Positions 5,672 to 9,433 of a stretch of 9,433 bases of DNA are shown piece after piece. Source of the stretch: an uncultured Eubacteriales bacterium (lineage in GTDB: Bacteria > Bacillota > Clostridia > Oscillospirales > Acutalibacteraceae); assembly GCA_934726435.1 (NCBI GenBank), contig CAKVDR010000024.1:1-9433 (forward strand). Reading direction: 5' to 3'. Made by a program: the position numbers and the translations under genes. The notes below the pieces were generated by a model that saw only the letters and a list, made by a program, of their open reading frames with translations, was not told the DNA's origin and did not search any database. Each line of letters starts with the position of its first letter. Within the stretch, counting starts at the first letter, position 1.

Positions 5672-7753
5672 CTAAACACTGAAAAGAATATCTTCATAAG
5701 TTGGGTATGGCCAGTATTCTTTCGGGATGTTTTCTTCAATTTTATCGATGCTTTCTCTTACTTCATTCATTGCCAAAAGAACTTTTTCTTTGAATTTGTG
5801 AGCACGCTTGACGGCGTCCCCTGTTTTGTTGGCTTCATCATTAACCGCGATCAAAGTGTTAAGATCTTTGTAAAGCTTATCGGAAAGTTCAGAAAGATAT
5901 TTCAAAGTTTCTTTTTCGGCAAAGCATTCACAAGAAAGATTTTGCTTGCTGATTACTGTGTCGCACAGAATTTTCGTGTATTTACTCGTTGCGGGTAAAA
6001 TTTCATTTTTAACCATGCTCGCAAGGGTTTTAGCTTCGATATGAACCATTTTGCAGTAATTTTCCAAATGAATTTCATACCTAGAACTAAGCTCTCTTCT
6101 TGAGAGAACGCCATGAGTTTCGAAGAGCCTTACGTTTTTCTCATCGAGTGAATGTTCAAGAGCGTCAACCGAAGTTTTGAAGTTATAAAGGCCTCTTTTT
6201 TCAGCTTCTTTAACCCAGTCATCTGAGTAGCTGTTACCGTTGAAGATAACTTTTTTGTGCTTTTTAATCGTTTTCACAAGAAGCTCATTTAAATGTTTTG
6301 AAGGTTCAGCAAAGTTTTCGAGTTCATCGGCAAATTCTTTCAAAGCTTGAGCCGCAATGGTGTTTAGAATCATATTTGGCGAAGCGATAGACTGGCTCGA
6401 ACCAACCATTCGGAATTCAAATTTATTTCCGGTGAATGCGAAAGGTGAAGTCCTGTTGCGGTCTGAAGTATCGCACGGGAAAGACGGAATAACATTAAGT
6501 CCGATTTCAAAATTTCTTCTTTGCCTTGTGTAAATTTCGCCGCGTTCAATTGCTTCCAAAATGGACATAATTTCTTGACCGAGATAGATCGAAACTATTG
6601 CTGGAGGCGCTTCCGCTCCGCCGAGCCTGAAGTCGTTGCTGTAAGAAGAAATTGAAATTCTAAGCAAATCGGAATATTCGTCAACCGCTTTAATCATCGC
6701 ACAAAGGAAAATCAAGAACTGAACGTTATCTTGCGGGGAGTTGCCCGGCTCGAGAAGGTTAATGCCGGTATCAGAAGAAAGCGACCAGTTATTGTGCTTG
6801 CCGCTACCGTTTACTCCTTTGAAAGGCTTCTCATGCAGCAAACAAACAAGATTATGTCGCTCGGCAATGACTTTGAGCATTTCCATTATAAGGTGGTTTT
6901 GGTCAGTTGCGAGGTTTGAATAAGAATGAATTTGAGCCACTTCATGCTGAGATGGAGCAACTTCATTGTGTTTGGTTTTAGAAGGAATACCAAGCTTCCA
7001 AAGTTCTCTGTCAAGGTCTTGCATGAAATACATAACCCTTGGTTTCAAAGCGGCAAAGTAATGGTCAGAAAGATCTTGAGCTTTAACAGGAGCAGCACCG
7101 AAAAGAGTCCTACCGCAGAAAATCATGTCTTTTCTTTTGTTGTAAATTTCTCTGTCAATAAGGAAGTATTCCTGCTCTGCGCCCATGGTTGGAATAACTT
7201 TCTTGATCTTATCGTTTCCAAGGATTCTAAGAATTCTAAGAGACTGTTTGTTAAGCGCATAAATTGACTTTAAAAGTGGAGTTTTCTCATCAAGAACCTC
7301 TCCGCTGTAAGAACAGAAAAACGTTGGAATATAAAGCGAGCCATTTTTAACAAAAGCATAAGAAGTAGGGTCCCAAGATGTATAACCTCTTGCTTCGAAA
7401 GTAGCTCTAAGGCCACCCGAAGGGAAGCTTGAAGCATCTGATTCACCTTTGATAAGCTCTTTTACTGAAAAGTTCATTTTAACGCTTCCGTCAGGTGTAA
7501 AATCCAAGAAGCTATTGTGCTTTTCAGCCGTTATTTCAGTAAGAGGCTGGAACCAGTGCGTGAAGTGAGTGGCACCTTTTTCGAGTGCCCAATCTTTCAT
7601 AACTTGTGCAACGATTTCTCCAGCTGCTTCATCCACCGAAGAATTTTCGTCGATAGACTTCCTGAGGCTTTCATAAATGTTTGGAGGAAGCCTTTTTTTC
7701 ATCACGTCATCATTGAACACCATGCTACCAAACACTTCGGGTATATTTATCAT
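5672..7753 (-). CDS. glnN: Glutamine synthetase type III (GlnN family)
   Basis: This 693-residue protein matches type III glutamine synthetases (about 700-730 aa), far longer than types I and II. It condenses glutamate and ammonia to glutamine using ATP, in the cytoplasm, as a large double-ring oligomer. Recognisable segments are the type III N-terminus (FGSMVFND), GATHFTHWFQPLTEITAEKH (60-79), GGLRATFEARGYTSWDPTSY (113-132), the metal-binding GAEQEYFLID (191-200), NEVAPSQHEVA (263-273) and the ATP/glutamate loop KPFKGVNGSGKHNNWS (309-324). The C-terminal extension typical of type III is complete. GGAGTAA before the ATG supports the start. It follows the small membrane-protein gene by 36 bases with no clear promoter, so it may be read from the trx unit or from a promoter inside the gene upstream. 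No GlnR-like operator was seen. The stop codon is TAG. Confidence 0.97.
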   Translation of the reverse strand: MINIPEVFGSMVFNDDVMKKRLPPNIYESLRKSIDENSSVDEAAGEIVAQVMKDWALEKGATHFTHWFQPLTEITAEKHNSFLDFTPDGSVKMNFSVKELIKGESDASSFPSGGLRATFEARGYTSWDPTSYAFVKNGSLYIPTFFCSYSGEVLDEKTPLLKSIYALNKQSLRILRILGNDKIKKVIPTMGAEQEYFLIDREIYNKRKDMIFCGRTLFGAAPVKAQDLSDHYFAALKPRVMYFMQDLDRELWKLGIPSKTKHNEVAPSQHEVAQIHSYSNLATDQNHLIMEMLKVIAERHNLVCLLHEKPFKGVNGSGKHNNWSLSSDTGINLLEPGNSPQDNVQFLIFLCAMIKAVDEYSDLLRISISSYSNDFRLGGAEAPPAIVSIYLGQEIMSILEAIERGEIYTRQRRNFEIGLNVIPSFPCDTSDRNRTSPFAFTGNKFEFRMVGSSQSIASPNMILNTIAAQALKEFADELENFAEPSKHLNELLVKTIKKHKKVIFNGNSYSDDWVKEAEKRGLYNFKTSVDALEHSLDEKNVRLFETHGVLSRRELSSRYEIHLENYCKMVHIEAKTLASMVKNEILPATSKYTKILCDTVISKQNLSCECFAEKETLKYLSELSDKLYKDLNTLIAVNDEANKTGDAVKRAHKFKEKVLLAMNEVRESIDKIEENIPKEYWPYPTYEDILFSV

Positions 7754-7789
7754 AAAATTACTCCAATCTTTTTTAGAACATTTAATTTT

Positions 7790-8251
7790 TTATTTTGCGC
7801 ATCTCTTGCAGGGTTCGTAGCCTTTTTTCACAGCTTCGCTGAGGCTTACGGCTTTGTAGTTTCCTTTCCTGCAAGATTTAGAATAATGATATTTTTTGCC
7901 GTTTTTTGTTATGTAAACTACTTTGGGTTTATCTTTTTCAGTTTTTTCCGATTTTTTATTTTCGGTTTTGCCTTCTTCTTTCTTACTCTCGCTTTTTGAA
8001 GAAGGCTTTTTCTCTGGAATTTCCACCACGGTTTTAACCGCAGGCTCAGGTTTGGGCGAAAAATTTTTATAAATCAAAAAAGAAAAAGCAGCAAACGAAA
8101 CGAGCGAAACAACCGCCACGAAAGACTTCACCTTGGTGCTTTGCTTGCCGAACTTCCAAAGCAAAACCGCTCCGACGGGAATAAAAACAACCGAAGCAAA
8201 GCAAATTAAAGGAATATATTCTTTTTCATACCATTTAGTTTCGTCTTCCAT
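7790..8251 (-). CDS. Two-helix membrane protein with C-terminal Cys/His (probable zinc-binding) tail domain
   Basis: AAGGAAGG abuts the ATG at 8257 but is six bases from the ATG at 8251, so I place the start at 8251 (153 aa, MEDETKWYEKEY...). Two hydrophobic helices (about 12-32 and 43-61) flank a lysine-rich loop, KFGKQSTKVK. The positive-inside rule then puts both ends outside. A charged, low-complexity Lys/Glu/Ser linker (about 65-110) leads to a 40-residue tail: VYITKNGKKYHYSKSC...GYEPCKRCAK. The pattern YH-x4-C...GY-x-PC-x2-C, with His122, Cys127, Cys148 and Cys151, resembles the small Ada-like metal-binding tail found at the C-terminus of many Bacillota surface and nuclease proteins. 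Function is unknown. It lies 14-20 bases after trxB and 36 before the glutamine synthetase; the cysteine tail outside the membrane next to a thioredoxin system is suggestive only. Confidence 0.85.
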   Translation of the reverse strand: MEDETKWYEKEYIPLICFASVVFIPVGAVLLWKFGKQSTKVKSFVAVVSLVSFAAFSFLIYKNFSPKPEPAVKTVVEIPEKKPSSKSESKKEEGKTENKKSEKTEKDKPKVVYITKNGKKYHYSKSCRKGNYKAVSLSEAVKKGYEPCKRCAK

Positions 8252-8271
8252 TAGCATCCTTCCTTAAAAAT

Positions 8272-9180
8272 TTATATACTGAGCAAATATTCTGCTGCTT
8301 TATTTCCGCAAACCGCTCCGTCTGCTGTAGCAGTAACAATCTGCCTTAAGGGCTTATTCCTGCAGTCGCCCGCAACGAAAACTCCATCAAGATTCGTTTC
8401 GCAATCCTCCGTAGCTTTGAAATATCCGTTTTCATCCATTTCGATCTGATCCTTGTAAATTTCGCAATCAGGATCATAGCCAATTGCAATGAAAACTCCG
8501 TCCACAGGCATTTCGTATTCACCATTTTCTTTACTCTCAATCACTGCACTGGTAACAAACTTTTCGCCTTTGATTTCTTTAACTTTACTTTCGAATTTAA
8601 TCTCAATATTCGGACGCTTTTGAATCGCTTTAAAAAGGAAATCCTGACCTCTTAATTTGTTTTTCCTAACAATCACATAAACCTGCGAGCAAATGTTCGA
8701 AAGATAAAGGGCGTCCTGAAGAGCGGTGTTTCCCCCACCGACTATTAAAACTTTTTTCGATTTAAAAAACGAGCCATCACAAGTGGCGCAATATGAGACG
8801 CCTTTGCCCAAAAACTCATTTTCACCCTTGCAGCCAAGAGAACTTCTTTTAAGCCCGTTTGCGATTATAACGGTTTTGCATTTAATTTCTTCGCCGCTTT
8901 TAAGGGTTATAGTCTTATCGCTTTCTTTAAGCTCAGTTTTAACCACTTCATCGAAAATAAAGTTCACGCCCAGATCCTCCGCCTGAGCATACATTTCGCT
9001 CGCAAGTTCCATGCCGTTTATTTTTTTAAACCCTGGGTAATTTTCAATCTTATCGATTATCGAAGTTTGCCCGCCATAAATATTTTTTTCGCAAACTGTT
9101 ACGCTGAGCCCTGCTCTTGAAGCATAAATCGCAGCTGTAAGGCCTGCAGGGCCGCCGCCTATTATCACTAAGTCTGTCAC
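8272..9180 (-). CDS. trxB: Thioredoxin-disulfide reductase
   Basis: This 302-residue FAD enzyme passes electrons from a nicotinamide cofactor to thioredoxin in the cytoplasm. It shows the FAD-binding GGGPAGLTAAIYASRAG (8-24) and GGQ (36-38), the redox-active CATC (131-134), the second Rossmann loop GGGNTALQDALYL (148-160), and the C-terminal FAD motif GVFVAGDCRNKPLRQ (266-280). The NADPH 2'-phosphate site, HRRxxxR in the Escherichia coli enzyme, reads VRKNKLR (171-177), so the His is replaced by Val and one Arg by Lys. The start is GTG at 9180, chosen because AAGGAAG lies seven bases upstream and no ATG fits. It follows trxA by 16 bases, forming a complete thioredoxin system. Confidence 0.96.
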   Translation of the reverse strand: MTDLVIIGGGPAGLTAAIYASRAGLSVTVCEKNIYGGQTSIIDKIENYPGFKKINGMELASEMYAQAEDLGVNFIFDEVVKTELKESDKTITLKSGEEIKCKTVIIANGLKRSSLGCKGENEFLGKGVSYCATCDGSFFKSKKVLIVGGGNTALQDALYLSNICSQVYVIVRKNKLRGQDFLFKAIQKRPNIEIKFESKVKEIKGEKFVTSAVIESKENGEYEMPVDGVFIAIGYDPDCEIYKDQIEMDENGYFKATEDCETNLDGVFVAGDCRNKPLRQIVTATADGAVCGNKAAEYLLSI

Positions 9181-9196
9181 AATTTTTCTTCCTTTG

Positions 9197-9433
9197 CTAT
9201 TTTTTTAAAATAAGCTCCGAATTTATTATGTCGCAAATCTCTCTTTCGGATTTAAACCCAACTTCTTTTCTAACGAGCTTGCCATTTGAAAAGAAAAGAA
9301 TTGATGGAATAGACATAATCTCATATTTTTCCGCTAAGTCTTTGTGTTTATCAACGTCGATTTTAATTACTTTAATTTCGCCTTCGTATTTTTTGCTAAT
9401 GCTTTCAATTATAGGAGCAATCATCTTGCATGG
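9197..9433 (-). CDS. trxA: Thioredoxin (partial, N-terminus beyond right edge)
   Basis: The frame enters from the right edge as PCKMIAPIIE, the second half of the WCGPCKMIAP active site, so the gene starts outside the window and the ATG at 9424 is internal. The visible 78 residues cover most of the fold: the IKVIKIDVDKHKDLAEKYEI strand-helix segment, the cis-proline loop SIPSILFFSNGK and the C-terminal helix. Thioredoxin is the dithiol protein reduced by the neighbouring TrxB. The stop is TAG, 16 bases before trxB. Confidence 0.95.
   Translation of the reverse strand, partial: PCKMIAPIIESISKKYEGEIKVIKIDVDKHKDLAEKYEIMSIPSILFFSNGKLVRKEVGFKSEREICDIINSELILKK

Noticed and set aside
7517..7999. 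Plus-strand open frame of 160 codons opposite the start of the glutamine synthetase and the small membrane-protein gene
   Set aside because: Its Phe-rich second half is the complement of the Lys/Glu-rich linker of the real gene; no domain or ribosome binding site supports it.

Overview
The window comes from a low-GC bacterium and reads most naturally as an anaerobic, Clostridia-like member of the Bacillota. The reasons are AT-rich intergenic DNA with near-consensus sigma-A promoters, strong AGGAG-type ribosome binding sites, a greA-lysS pair, a type III glutamine synthetase, a BspA-like leucine-rich repeat protein and a trxA-trxB pair. Exact taxonomy cannot be settled from this sequence. All recognisable genes lie on the minus strand except a C-terminal fragment at the left edge (1-222, plus strand).

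Read in the direction of transcription (right to left), the first block is trxA (cut by the right edge), trxB with a GTG start, a small two-helix membrane protein with a Cys/His tail, and the type III glutamine synthetase. Gaps are only 14-36 bases, so these four could be one transcript. No terminator follows the glutamine synthetase. Instead a consensus promoter (TTGACA-N18-TATAAT) starts the greA-lysS unit, which closes with a good hairpin terminator at 3536-3565.

The second block is a 3-hydroxyacyl-CoA dehydrogenase-family gene, then crcB (fluoride channel) and a BspA-like LRR gene 20 bases behind it, ending in a terminator at 905-940. The 77-base leader of crcB holds the characteristic 3' half of a fluoride (crcB-type) riboswitch. 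That half can also fold into a terminator hairpin, but I cannot find the conserved 5' half of the aptamer. The LRR protein is odd: an N-terminal signal sequence plus a second hydrophobic segment would put its cysteine-rich LRR domain inside the cell.

The third block is a strong promoter (TTGAAA-N17-TATAAT) driving an iron-sulfur-flavoprotein-type FMN reductase. Its frame is interrupted once, by an in-frame TGA inside the CxxCxxC cluster at a position where I expect glycine. The frame is otherwise intact, so this may be a fresh nonsense mutation, a sequence error or, less likely, recoding.

No insertion sequence, CRISPR array, tRNA, rRNA or phage element was seen. Most of the window is ordinary housekeeping. 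The points worth a second look are the TGA-interrupted flavoprotein, the incomplete-looking fluoride riboswitch, the crcB-LRR pairing and LRR topology, and possible cofactor-site changes in two Rossmann enzymes.
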